Below are positions 16,797 through 24,523 of a stretch of DNA of 64,000 bases, piece after piece. Origin of the DNA: Thermohalobaculum sp039033215 (GTDB taxonomy: Bacteria > Pseudomonadota > Alphaproteobacteria > Rhodobacterales > Rhodobacteraceae); contig JBCCDA010000006.1 of assembly GCA_039033215.1 (NCBI GenBank), positions 1 to 64,000 on the forward strand. Reading direction: 5' to 3'. Numbering within the stretch: the stretch's first letter is position 1; the number at the start of each line of letters is the position of its first letter. The position numbers were made by a program, and so were the translations under genes. The notes under the pieces were generated by a model. It was given only the letters and a program-made list of their open reading frames with translations, made no database searches and was not told the DNA's origin.

Positions 16797-18008
16797 TCAC
16801 ACCCGTTCGATGATCGTGGCCGCACCCATGCCCGAGCCGATGCACAGCGTGGTCAGCGCGGTCTCTTTGTCGGACCGCTCCAGCTCGTCCAGCACGGTGC
16901 CCAGGATCATCGCCCCGGTTGCGCCCAGCGGGTGGCCCATGGCGATGGCCCCGCCGTTCACGTTGATCTCGCTGTGATCGACGCCGAACTCGGCCATGTA
17001 CATCAGGACAACCGCCGCGAAGGCCTCGTTGACCTCGTGGACGTCGATATCGCCGATCTCCATGCCCGCCGCCGCCAGCACCTTCCTGGTGGCGGGCAGC
17101 GGCCCCGTCAGCATGATCGACGGCTCGGAGCCGACCTTCGATGTGGCAACGACCCGGGCGCGGGGCTTCAGGCCCAGCTTCTCGCCGGCCTCCTTCGAGC
17201 CGACGAGCACCGCCGCCGCCCCGTCGCAGATGCCCGACGAGTTGCCCGCGTGGTGGACGTGGTTGACCCGCTCGAGCTCCGGATAGCGCAGGATCGACAC
17301 CGCGTCGAAGCCCGGCATCTTCTCGCCCATGTCCTTGAAGCTGGCCTTCAGGGCGCCGAGGCTCTGCATGTCCGTGCCGGGGCGCATGTGCTCATCGTGG
17401 TCCAGAACGGGGATGCCGTTCTGATCGCGCACCGTCATGACCGAGTTCTTGAAGCGGCGCTCCTCCCAGGCCTTGGCGGCGCGCTTTTGGGATTCCACCG
17501 CATAGGCGTCCACGTCGTCGCGGGAGAAGCCCCAGAGCGTCGCGATCACATCGGCCCCGATCCCCTGCGGCGTGAAGTAGGTGTCGAACGCCACCTTCGG
17601 ATCGATGCCAACAGCGAACCCGTCCGAGCCCATGGGCACCCGGCTCATCATCTCGACCCCGCCTGCGACATAGACATCCCCGGCGCCGCCGCGCACCTGG
17701 TTGGCGGCCATGTTGAACGCCTCGAGCCCCGAGGCGCAGAAGCGGTTGATCTGCACGCCCGGCACGCTCTCGTCCCAGCCCGCGTACATGACCGCGCCGC
17801 GCGCGATGTCGCCGCCCTGCTCGCCGACCGGGGTGACATTGCCCCAGATCACGTCCTCGACTTCCTTGGTGTCGAGGTTGTTGCGATCCTTCAGCTCGTT
17901 CAGCACCCGGGCTGACAGCGCCAGCGAGGTCACCTCGTGCAGGCTGCCGTCCTTGCGCCCCTTGCCCCGCGGCGTCCGCACCGCGTCGTAGATGTAGGCA
18001 TCGGTCAT
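16797..18008 (-). CDS. fadA: Acetyl-CoA C-acyltransferase (thiolase)
   Basis: 403-aa thiolase that cleaves 3-ketoacyl-CoA to acetyl-CoA and a shortened acyl-CoA. Seen: nucleophile Cys91 in NRFCASGLEA, the HAGNSSGICDGAAA block, the GGAIAMGHPLGATG histidine block and the C-terminal catalytic Cys in TLCIGSGMG. ATG 18008 overlaps the stop of the GFA gene (ATGA). With the acyl-CoA dehydrogenase at 20356 and fadJ at 14014 this gives a full beta-oxidation spiral in one co-directional cluster. A biosynthetic acetoacetyl-CoA thiolase is less likely given the context. Confidence 0.95.
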   Translation of the reverse strand: MTDAYIYDAVRTPRGKGRKDGSLHEVTSLALSARVLNELKDRNNLDTKEVEDVIWGNVTPVGEQGGDIARGAVMYAGWDESVPGVQINRFCASGLEAFNMAANQVRGGAGDVYVAGGVEMMSRVPMGSDGFAVGIDPKVAFDTYFTPQGIGADVIATLWGFSRDDVDAYAVESQKRAAKAWEERRFKNSVMTVRDQNGIPVLDHDEHMRPGTDMQSLGALKASFKDMGEKMPGFDAVSILRYPELERVNHVHHAGNSSGICDGAAAVLVGSKEAGEKLGLKPRARVVATSKVGSEPSIMLTGPLPATRKVLAAAGMEIGDIDVHEVNEAFAAVVLMYMAEFGVDHSEINVNGGAIAMGHPLGATGAMILGTVLDELERSDKETALTTLCIGSGMGAATIIERV

Positions 18009-18466
18009 GTTTCCTCCTTCGCCGCCAGTGCGGCTGGGTCCTGAAAGGATCTTATCGTGGCAGGGTCGGTACCGCCGCCAGTGCCGGTCTGATACTCTGG
18101 CAGGCCATCGGCCAGCTTCACCCAACTGAGGCGGCTCTCGACGCCGTAGTGATGGGCGGGGATCGCCTGCTCGGGTTCGTCGAGCGTCGCAATCATGATC
18201 TCGATCTCGCCCTCGGGCCCGTCGACGTCGCGCAGGAACAGCGGTGTCCCGCAAATGGCGCAGAACCCACGTTCCGAGATGTTGCTGCTGGCGAACCAGG
18301 CCGGCGTCCCCTCCCATGCCACGCCCCGCGCGACGACAAGCGGTGTCATCGCGTTGCCAACCGCCCGCTGGCACATGCGGCAATGACAGATCGACGCCCG
18401 CCCCAGGCTTGTCGCCCGGTAGCGTATCGCGCCGCACTGGCAGCCGCCTGTGACCGTATCGCTCAT
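18005..18466 (-). CDS. GFA family protein (glutathione-dependent formaldehyde-activating-like)
   Basis: 153-aa protein of the GFA fold. Seen zinc ligands: GGCQCGAIRY (C-x-C near residue 9), CHCRMCQR (C-x-C-x2-C) and CAICGTPLF (C-x2-C). The founding member condenses formaldehyde with glutathione, but most family members have unproven activity. It starts at 18466 overlapping the GST stop and ends overlapping the thiolase start, so it is translationally coupled on both sides. A second GFA protein occurs at 60931. Confidence 0.88.
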   Translation of the reverse strand: MSDTVTGGCQCGAIRYRATSLGRASICHCRMCQRAVGNAMTPLVVARGVAWEGTPAWFASSNISERGFCAICGTPLFLRDVDGPEGEIEIMIATLDEPEQAIPAHHYGVESRLSWVKLADGLPEYQTGTGGGTDPATIRSFQDPAALAAKEET

Positions 18467-19086
18467 GGAAGGGGATGCCCGGGCATCAGGTTGTGTGGAT
18501 GCTTCCAGCCGGGTAGCGCCGCGATCCGCTCGCGCCAGGCGACCAGGTTGGGTACCGTGCCCCAGTCAAAGTGGATTTCGTCCGTGTAGTACATGTAGCC
18601 GATGCAGCTCAGGTCCGCGACCGAGAGCGCATCCCCCACGATCCAGTCGCGGCCTGCGAGATGGCGATCCAGCACCTTCAGCGCTGCGACGGCCCGGCCC
18701 TCGAGAAAGCTGATCACGTCTGGGCTACGCTTGTCGTCAGGCACGAAGGTCGTCAAGAACCGCCAGGTCGCCACGTTGCTCGTCAGTTTGTGATTGTCCC
18801 AGAGGATCCAGCGCAGGGCCTCATCGGGGTCAGAGGGCGCATACCGCCCCAGCTTGTCCGACAGATAGCGCAGGATCATTCCCGACTGGCTGAGCACCAC
18901 GTCCCCGTGGACCAGCACCGGCACTTCGGCCATCTCGTTGATGGCAAGATACTCGGGTGTCTTGTGGCCGCCGTTGAAGAAGTCGACCCAAGCGGGCTCC
19001 CAATCTGCCCCGGCGAGCTCCAGCGCCAGCGCCACCTTGTAGGCGTTCCCCGATTGCGCGAAGCAATGAAGCGTGTACTCAGCCAT
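18463..19086 (-). CDS. Glutathione S-transferase family protein
   Basis: 207-aa cytosolic GST. Seen: thioredoxin-like N-terminal domain (MAEYTLHCFAQSGNAYKVALALEL, with the active-site Ser of SGN), the cis-Pro and substrate segment MAEVPVLVHGDVVLSQSGMILRYL, then the all-helical domain with VGDALSVADLSCIGYMYY. ATG 19086 overlaps the end of the 78-aa gene. Substrate unknown. Its place inside a beta-oxidation operon suggests detoxification or double-bond/thioether handling on an acyl chain (inference). Confidence 0.9.
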   Translation of the reverse strand: MAEYTLHCFAQSGNAYKVALALELAGADWEPAWVDFFNGGHKTPEYLAINEMAEVPVLVHGDVVLSQSGMILRYLSDKLGRYAPSDPDEALRWILWDNHKLTSNVATWRFLTTFVPDDKRSPDVISFLEGRAVAALKVLDRHLAGRDWIVGDALSVADLSCIGYMYYTDEIHFDWGTVPNLVAWRERIAALPGWKHPHNLMPGHPLP

Positions 19087-19315
19087 TCTTGGCTCCTCCC
19101 GATTTCTGGTCTGGTGCGCCGTACGCGGCGATGAATTCCTGGAACGCCGCATCGAGACGCCCGGGATCAGAGTAGTCATCCAACCGCTCGAGCAGAACCA
19201 CGAGCAGGTAATTGTTACCCAGCCCGTAGCGCTCGTTCAGGGCGCGCAGCCGGGCATGGGCCTCACCGGTCAGGTTCATGCGGGACTTCACCGGCAGGGG
19301 CAGGCGCCTGGGCAT
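19079..19315 (-). CDS. Small conserved-looking protein of unknown function
   Basis: 78-aa basic protein, start ATG 19315 (sharing its A with the TAA stop of the upstream gene). Helical, with RMNLTGEAHARLRALNERYG, LLVVLLERLDDY and LDAAFQEFIAAYG; the first part looks like a ribbon-helix-helix-type DNA-binding segment but is not conclusive. It overlaps the GST start by 8 bp. It could be a small regulator of the operon or an accessory protein; unassigned. Confidence 0.6.
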   Translation of the reverse strand: MPRRLPLPVKSRMNLTGEAHARLRALNERYGLGNNYLLVVLLERLDDYSDPGRLDAAFQEFIAAYGAPDQKSGGAKNG

Positions 19316-19707
19316 TAGTTCCAAATTTCCATAACTCCGCCGCACGGCTCAACTTCGGCAGCCCAAGCGGTCTGATCTCCATCCCAGAAAGTCATTCCTC
19401 TCCCAGCACCGAACGTGTTGTTGGCACTGCTCTTTGCGAACGCCATCTCGCCACCCATTGCAGAACCAACAACTAAGACGGGAAAGGTCTCAGAGCTGCC
19501 TCTAACAAAGCGCCAACTCTGCCGGTCAGTCCAGGTTAGTGTCTGGCCCGGAAAGCCGGTGTGGCGTGCGTAGATGGCGTTTGCCATGTCTTCATCGGAT
19601 AACCAGTTCAACTCCGGCACGCAAAGTCGCTGTTGTGACCAGAGCCAGGCGCCCGCGACCATGACGGCCGCGCCGACAATCGCTATCGGGGCCGTGAGAC
19701 CACGCAC
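19315..19707 (-). CDS. Small membrane-anchored protein of unknown function
   Basis: 130 aa, GTG start at 19707 chosen because GGAGAG lies 6 nt upstream; a TTG overlapping the VOC stop is also possible. One N-terminal membrane segment (about residues 5-24, PIAIVGAAVMVAGAWLW) and a periplasmic domain with two cysteines (RLCVPE and EPCGGV) that could form a disulfide. No motif recognised. Spacing to both neighbours is essentially zero, so it belongs to the operon. Confidence 0.65.
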   Translation of the reverse strand: MRGLTAPIAIVGAAVMVAGAWLWSQQRLCVPELNWLSDEDMANAIYARHTGFPGQTLTWTDRQSWRFVRGSSETFPVLVVGSAMGGEMAFAKSSANNTFGAGRGMTFWDGDQTAWAAEVEPCGGVMEIWN

Positions 19708-19709
19708 CT

Positions 19710-20162
19710 TCAACTCTCCGAATAGCGCGCCGCAATCGGCCCCGCCTTCAGACGATCGAGATTGCCGCGCCCGGGCACGAAGTTCGCCTCCAGCCGGATA
19801 CCGTCGGGGTCCTCCCACAGGACCGAATAATAGCCCTTCGCCCAGGAACCCAGCTCGGGCGGGCGGATGATCTTGGCGCCCATCCCGACCAGCCTGTCGT
19901 GGAGCGTGTCGACATCGGCCTCCGAGCGCAGGCGGAAGCACAGATGATGCAGGCCCGCGCGCCGGGGGTGGAACGCCTCCGGCTCCTCCGCCGGGGTGAT
20001 CATGATCCCGGTCCGCCCGCCGATGCAGTAGAAACAATCCGGCTGGTCGTACTGGATCGCCATCCCGAACGTCTCGACGCAGAGCGCGTGGTAGTGCACC
20101 CGGCTCACCGCCATGTCGCGGACCGACAGCTGGATGTGCGCGATGCCGTTGAGGTCGATCAT
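19710..20162 (-). CDS. VOC (glyoxalase superfamily) protein
   Basis: 150-aa single-chain VOC protein with paired beta-alpha-beta-beta-beta units. Seen: IAHIQLSVRDMAVSRVHY at the start, AGLHHLCFRLRSEADVDTLHDRLVGMGAKI in the middle and WEDPDGIRLEANFVPG at the end (metal-ligand type His and Glu positions). Family members include glyoxalases, methylmalonyl-CoA epimerases and dioxygenases. The cluster context would suit an epimerase or isomerase of an acyl-CoA, but nothing in the sequence decides it. The 11-bp repeat array lies 46 bp upstream of its start. Confidence 0.88.
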   Translation of the reverse strand: MIDLNGIAHIQLSVRDMAVSRVHYHALCVETFGMAIQYDQPDCFYCIGGRTGIMITPAEEPEAFHPRRAGLHHLCFRLRSEADVDTLHDRLVGMGAKIIRPPELGSWAKGYYSVLWEDPDGIRLEANFVPGRGNLDRLKAGPIAARYSES

Positions 20163-20207
20163 TTTACCATCCGGTCAATGACTTTCAGCCCTGGGGTGGT
20201 CGACTGT

Positions 20208-20273
20208 CTGTACATACAGCTGCAATACGCGAGCAATACGGATGCAATACACGTGCATTACGCCTGCCATACG
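20208..20273 (-). repeat. Array of six degenerate 11-bp repeats
   Basis: Read on the minus strand the units are CGTATGGCAGG, CGTAATGCACG, TGTATTGCATC, CGTATTGCTCG, CGTATTGCAGC and TGTATGTACAG, contiguous and strictly 11 bp each, consensus YGTATTGCANN. Intergenic, downstream of the acyl-CoA dehydrogenase and upstream of the VOC gene. A related array is at 38554. An 11-bp period is close to one helical turn, so all cores face one side of the DNA. Confidence 0.85.
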
Positions 20274-20355
20274 GGATCGATCCGAACGCCAGGCACCGCG
20301 TTGCGGTTACGGCCTGCTTAACGCGCAAGTCCGCGCCAAGTAACCGCGTACCGCC

Positions 20356-22146
20356 TCAGAACGCCTCGGCAGGCAGGTCCATCACGGGGTCGGCCCCGGT
20401 CTCGATCCGCGCCAGCCGCAGCTTCGTCTCGGGCAGCATCCGTTTCATGTAGAAGCGCCCGGTCATCAGCTTGGCCTCATAGAACGCCGTGTCATCGGTG
20501 CCGGCTTCCAGCGCACGCTGCGCCGCCTTGGCCTGGCGTGCCCAGCTCAGGCCCATGCAGACGTGACCGAACAAGAACATGAAGTCCACCGACCCCGCCA
20601 GCGCGTGGTTCGGGTTCTTCATCCCCGCCTGCATGAAGTACATGGCTGCCTGCTGGAGGTCCTTGGACGCCGCCTTCAGAGGCTCGAGAAAGTCCTTGGC
20701 CAGCGCCAGATCATCCTCGTTGTCCTTCACGTATCCCTTGATGTAATCGAAGAAATCGCGCAGCGCATGTCCGGCGTTCTGCGGCAGTTTTCTACCAACC
20801 AGATCAAGGGCTTGGATACCCGTCGTTCCTTCGTAGATCATGGCGATCCGGGCGTCGCGGACGAACTGCGACATGCCCCATTCCTCGATGTAGCCGTGAC
20901 CGCCGAGCACCTGCTGGCCCAGCGAAGCGGTGCGGTATCCTTCCTCGGTAAGGAAGCCCTTGAGGACAGGGGTCAGCAGGCCGACCATGCCCTCGGCCTT
21001 CTTGCGCATCTCCGGGTCGTCGTGGCGTTTCTGGGCATCGAGCAGCATCGCGACCCAGCAGAGAAAGCCCGTGCCGCCTTCGACGAAGCTCTTCTGTTCC
21101 AGCAGCATCCGGCGCACGTCGGCGTGCACGATCAGCGGGTCGGCGGGGCCATCCGGGTTCTCGGCACCGGTGACGGCGCGGCCCTGAAGGCGATCCTTGG
21201 CATAGGCGGCGGAGGCCTGGTAGGCCGCCATCGCCTGGCCGAGACCCTGCATGCCGACCAGCTGGCGCGCCTCGTTCATCATCACGAACATCGCGCGCAG
21301 GCCCTTGTGAGGTTCGCCCACCAGCCAGCCCTGCGCGTCGTCGTAGTTCATCACGCAAGTTGAATTGCCATGGATGCCCATCTTTTCTTCGACCTTGCCG
21401 CAGGCAACCGTATTCCGGGCGCCCAGCGAGCCGTCGTTGTTCACCAGGAACTTTGGCACCACGAACAAGCTAATACCCTTGACGCCTTCCGGTGCATCCG
21501 GAAGCCGGGCTAGAACAAGATGGATAATATTCTCGGACATGTCATGCTCACCGGCCGAGATGAATATTTTCTGCCCGGATATCTTGTAGCCGTCACCATT
21601 AGGAACAGCCTTGGTGCGCAGCAATCCAAGGTCGGTTCCACAATGCGGCTCTGTCAGGTTCATTGTTCCGGTCCAGCGGCCGGAGACAAGATTGGGCAAG
21701 TATTTCTTTTTCTGTTCTTCCGTACCGTAGTGCGCCAGCGCCGAGTAAGCGCCATGCGTGAGGCCCGAGTACATCATGAACGCCATGTTCGAGGCCGACT
21801 GCATGGTCCCGACGCAGAGGTTCAGAAGGCTCGGCATGCCCTGGCCGCCGTAGTCGGGATCACACTCCAGCGACGGCCATCCACCGTCGACCAGCAGGCT
21901 CCACGCCTCCTTAAACCCCTCAGGTGTATAGACAATTCCGTTCTCCAGACGGCAGCCCTGGCTGTCGCCGACCTGGTTCAGCGGCGCGATCACGTCCCGC
22001 GCGATCTTCCCGGCCTCGTCCAGAACGGCGCCGGTGAAATCCTCGGTCATCTCGTCATAGCCGCCGATCGCGGTCTCGTCCTGGATCTTCAGCGCCTCGT
22101 GCAGAACGAAGCGATAGTCGCGAAGCGGGGGGTCGAACTGCGGCAT
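20356..22146 (-). CDS. Acyl-CoA dehydrogenase (long C-terminal-domain family)
   Basis: 596-aa flavoprotein of the acyl-CoA dehydrogenase subclass with an additional C-terminal domain. Seen: FAD/substrate segments MNLTEPHCGTDLGLLRTKA and KIFISAGEHD, the GHGYIEEWGMSQFVRDARIAMIYEGTTGIQALDLVGRKL block that carries the catalytic glutamate, and a helical C-terminal domain. SD CGGAGGA precedes the ATG. In roseobacters this subclass includes beta-oxidation enzymes and DmdC (methylmercaptopropionyl-CoA dehydrogenase). Clustering with thiolase and fadJ favours beta-oxidation. First structural gene after the MerR regulator. Confidence 0.93.
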   Translation of the reverse strand: MPQFDPPLRDYRFVLHEALKIQDETAIGGYDEMTEDFTGAVLDEAGKIARDVIAPLNQVGDSQGCRLENGIVYTPEGFKEAWSLLVDGGWPSLECDPDYGGQGMPSLLNLCVGTMQSASNMAFMMYSGLTHGAYSALAHYGTEEQKKKYLPNLVSGRWTGTMNLTEPHCGTDLGLLRTKAVPNGDGYKISGQKIFISAGEHDMSENIIHLVLARLPDAPEGVKGISLFVVPKFLVNNDGSLGARNTVACGKVEEKMGIHGNSTCVMNYDDAQGWLVGEPHKGLRAMFVMMNEARQLVGMQGLGQAMAAYQASAAYAKDRLQGRAVTGAENPDGPADPLIVHADVRRMLLEQKSFVEGGTGFLCWVAMLLDAQKRHDDPEMRKKAEGMVGLLTPVLKGFLTEEGYRTASLGQQVLGGHGYIEEWGMSQFVRDARIAMIYEGTTGIQALDLVGRKLPQNAGHALRDFFDYIKGYVKDNEDDLALAKDFLEPLKAASKDLQQAAMYFMQAGMKNPNHALAGSVDFMFLFGHVCMGLSWARQAKAAQRALEAGTDDTAFYEAKLMTGRFYMKRMLPETKLRLARIETGADPVMDLPAEAF

Positions 22147-22232
22147 CTGTTCCTCCGTTTGACGGTCTCGTCTGGGGTTATCCCCTTGAACTCTTTAATA
22201 TGTGTGTGGCGCTGGGCACTGTGCCTGAGGCG

Positions 22233-22631
22233 TCACTGTGCCGCCTGCGCGCCACCCTTCTCGACCAGAAGCCCGCGGGTCATGCGCATCTGATCCTCAA
22301 GATCCTTGATCGCCTCGGTCAACTCGTCGCGCTGAGCGATCAGGCGGGCGTGGTGCTTTTCGGCCACGTCGAGCGTCGCCGACAACTGGGTGACCTGACC
22401 GTCGCCGACTTCGTAGAGATCCAGCAGATCCTTGATCTCATCAAGCGAGAATCCAAACCGCTTGCCCCGCAGGATCAGGCTGAGTCTCGCCCGGCAGGCC
22501 GTCGTGAACAGCCGCTTCTGTCCATCGCGAATCGGCGACAGCAACTCTTTGTATTCGTAAAACCGCAGCGTGCGTGCGGTAACATCAAAGTCGGCGCTCA
22601 TTTCGCCGATCGAATAGGTGGGTTCTACCAT
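22233..22631 (-). CDS. MerR family regulator (LiuR-like) of the acyl-CoA degradation cluster
   Basis: 132-aa regulator. Seen: MerR winged HTH (YSIGEMSADFDVTARTLRFYEYKELLSP, residues 5-33), a GKRFGFSLDEIKDLLDLY linker and a C-terminal dimerisation coiled coil. It has none of the conserved metal-binding cysteines of metal sensors. ATG 22631 has GGGAGG 7 nt upstream. It precedes the acyl-CoA dehydrogenase and is divergent from two thioesterases. MerR proteins of the LiuR type control branched-chain amino-acid and fatty-acid degradation in alphaproteobacteria, which fits well. The palindrome at 22676 is its probable operator. Confidence 0.88.
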   Translation of the reverse strand: MVEPTYSIGEMSADFDVTARTLRFYEYKELLSPIRDGQKRLFTTACRARLSLILRGKRFGFSLDEIKDLLDLYEVGDGQVTQLSATLDVAEKHHARLIAQRDELTEAIKDLEDQMRMTRGLLVEKGGAQAAQ

Positions 22632-22675
22632 GCTGACGCCTCCCATATGAAATTGCCGCCAACAGATGTTTTATT

Positions 22676-22691
22676 TTGACGTTCACGTCAA
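22676..22691. promoter_or_regulatory. Palindromic operator TTGACGT-TC-ACGTCAA
   Basis: Perfect 7-bp arms around a 2-bp centre, 45 bp upstream of the MerR start and about 95 bp before the divergent thioesterase. A partial second copy, TTGACGCTACGTC, lies at 22705-22717. From memory, ACGT-centred palindromes of this kind are reported for LiuR-type MerR regulators. Likely controls both directions. Confidence 0.75.
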
Positions 22692-22784
22692 GGGCAACTC
22701 ACGCTTGACGCTACGTCCGCTGTCATCACGACTATGCACCCCCATCACGAACACGTTAGACACAGTCCGTCGAGAGGAGCCCCC

Positions 22785-23252
22785 ATGCCTGACCCCGAGG
22801 ATCTGCGCGCGCTAAACACCCGGGATGCTGCGGAAAACAGCCCTGGCGAGTTGATGTCGGGGCTGCCGCACAGCCGCGAAATCGGCATGCGCCTGCATCG
22901 CTCCGTCGACGGGGAGGCGCTGCTCTCCGTGCCGTTTCACGAAAAGCTGATCGGTGACCCGGAGACGGGCGTGCTGCACGGCGGGGTGATCACGGCACTT
23001 CTGGATACCGCGTGCGGATCAGCCGTGATGTCCTATCCGGAGAAGATCGCTTCGGTCGCGACGCTGGACCTCAGGATCGACTACATGCGGCCGGCGACGA
23101 CCGGAGAGACGGTCTTTGCAAAGGCCGAATGCTACCGGATGACCCGGTCGATCGGGTTTGCGCGCGCGATTGCCTATCATGATGATCGCTCGGATCCGAT
23201 CGCATCGGCCTCCGGTACCTTCATCATCAACCGCCCGAGCGCCTCATCATGA
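22785..23252 (+). CDS. PaaI-type hotdog thioesterase
   Basis: 155-aa acyl-CoA thioesterase-like protein. ATG 22785 follows GAGAGGAG. Seen: the hotdog signature LHGGVITALLDTACGSAVMS, then ASVATLDLRIDYMRPA and FARAIAYHDD strands. It would hydrolyse acyl-CoA thioesters in the cytosol. Its stop overlaps the start of a second hotdog protein (ATGA), and both are divergent from the MerR regulator across the shared palindrome, so they are probably co-regulated with beta-oxidation and may relieve acyl-CoA build-up. Confidence 0.9.
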   Translation: MPDPEDLRALNTRDAAENSPGELMSGLPHSREIGMRLHRSVDGEALLSVPFHEKLIGDPETGVLHGGVITALLDTACGSAVMSYPEKIASVATLDLRIDYMRPATTGETVFAKAECYRMTRSIGFARAIAYHDDRSDPIASASGTFIINRPSASS

Positions 23253-23764
23253 GCGCCGCGGACGCGAAATCCGAAGCGCGACGTGATGCGGCGCTGGCGA
23301 CCCTGTCGGATACGGTTCCCTACAACCGGTTCATCGGGGTGAGCTTTGACCGCCTTGGCGACGAACTCACCGCCCGCCTGCCATTCGCCGAGCCGTTGAT
23401 CGGCAATCCTTTCCTGCCGGCGCTGCACGGCGGGGTGATCGGTGCGTTCCTTGAGATCACGGCGATCACGCAACTTGCCTGGGATCGGGCATGGACGTTG
23501 CTGGAAGCCGGTGGTGAGCATGCCGAAGCTGTTCTGGATGGCCGGTTTCCACCGCTGCCCAAGACCATCGACATCACCATCGACTACCTGCGCTCGGGCC
23601 GTCCGCGCGATACCTTCGCGCGTGCCCGGGTCCAGAAAGCGGGGCGGCGCGTGGCGCATGTCCATGTCGAGGCCTGGCAGGATGCACGGGACCGGCCCAT
23701 CGCGATGCTGCGCGGCAATTTCCTGATGCCCGCGGAGGACGCCCCGGCCAAAGCGCTGACGTGA
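23249..23764 (+). CDS. Second PaaI-type hotdog thioesterase
   Basis: 171-aa hotdog protein with LHGGVIGAFLEITAITQLAWD in place of the canonical HGG...D motif (Glu replaces the usual Asp at the catalytic-type position) and TIDITIDYLRSGRP. It overlaps the first thioesterase by ATGA and probably forms a heteromer or specialised pair with it. It is longer than the first by an insertion of about 15 residues after the central helix (LLEAGGEHAEAVLDGRF). Confidence 0.88.
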   Translation: MSAADAKSEARRDAALATLSDTVPYNRFIGVSFDRLGDELTARLPFAEPLIGNPFLPALHGGVIGAFLEITAITQLAWDRAWTLLEAGGEHAEAVLDGRFPPLPKTIDITIDYLRSGRPRDTFARARVQKAGRRVAHVHVEAWQDARDRPIAMLRGNFLMPAEDAPAKALT

Positions 23765-23806
23765 CGTCATGCTTGCGGGCCGCCGCGCCCGCCACATCCT
23801 AAGCGC

Positions 23807-24523
23807 ATGGTTAGGCAGATCGTCAGACTGGCGCTGGGCCCGGTTCTGTTATGGCAGGGCGCGCGCGTGCGCCGCGATGTCCTGCGGCTGCCCGAGCCGG
23901 AGGGCCCCCGCGAGGGCCTCACTGGCGCTGGCCCCCGCCTGTCCTTGCTGATCCTGGGGGATTCGGCGGCAGCCGGTGTTGGCGTCGCCACGCAGGACGA
24001 CGCCCTGTCAGGGAGGCTGGTGCGCAAGCTCACGCCGCAGACGGGGCTCCACTGGCGGCTGTTCGCGAAGACCGGCTGGACGACCGGCGAGGCGCTGGCC
24101 GCGCTCGACGATCTGACGGGGAACTTCGACGTTGCCGTGATCTCGCTCGGCGTGAATGACGTGACGACCGAGACACCACGCCACAGGTACATCGCGACCT
24201 ACGCCAGGGTGGTGTCCCGGCTGCGCCAGAACCACGGCGTGCGGGCGGTCATTGCATCTGCATTGCCGCCGATGGGGGCCTTTCCGGCCCTGCCGCAACC
24301 CTTGCGCTGGTACATGGGCCAGCAGGCACGGGCCTATGGTCGAGCGCTGGCAGAATGGGCGGCGTCTGAGCCGATCGCCCAGTACCTGCCCTTTGAGGTC
24401 ACCATCGGACCTGAAGACATGGCCGCTGATGGCTTCCACCCCGGTCCCCGGATCTATCAGGCCTGGGCCGACAGCGCCGCCGCCGCGATCGCCAGATCAG
24501 CGCCACGGCTGACGACCTCCTAA
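23807..24523 (+). CDS. SGNH/GDSL-family hydrolase
   Basis: 238-aa esterase-type protein. Seen: block I LLILGDSAAAGVGVATQDDA (nucleophile Ser), VISLGVNDVT as the Asn-bearing block III, and ADGFHPGP as the D-x-x-H block V. A short hydrophobic N-terminus may be a signal anchor (MVRQIVRLALGPVLLWQGARV). It probably hydrolyses an ester in the periplasm or at the membrane. It ends 4 bp inside the end of the convergent esterase gene. Confidence 0.9.
   Translation: MVRQIVRLALGPVLLWQGARVRRDVLRLPEPEGPREGLTGAGPRLSLLILGDSAAAGVGVATQDDALSGRLVRKLTPQTGLHWRLFAKTGWTTGEALAALDDLTGNFDVAVISLGVNDVTTETPRHRYIATYARVVSRLRQNHGVRAVIASALPPMGAFPALPQPLRWYMGQQARAYGRALAEWAASEPIAQYLPFEVTIGPEDMAADGFHPGPRIYQAWADSAAAAIARSAPRLTTS

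Noticed and set aside
19315..20037. 240-aa frame spanning the VOC gene
   Set aside because: The N-terminal half is out of frame with a clear VOC protein; only the part from GTG 19707 is supported.
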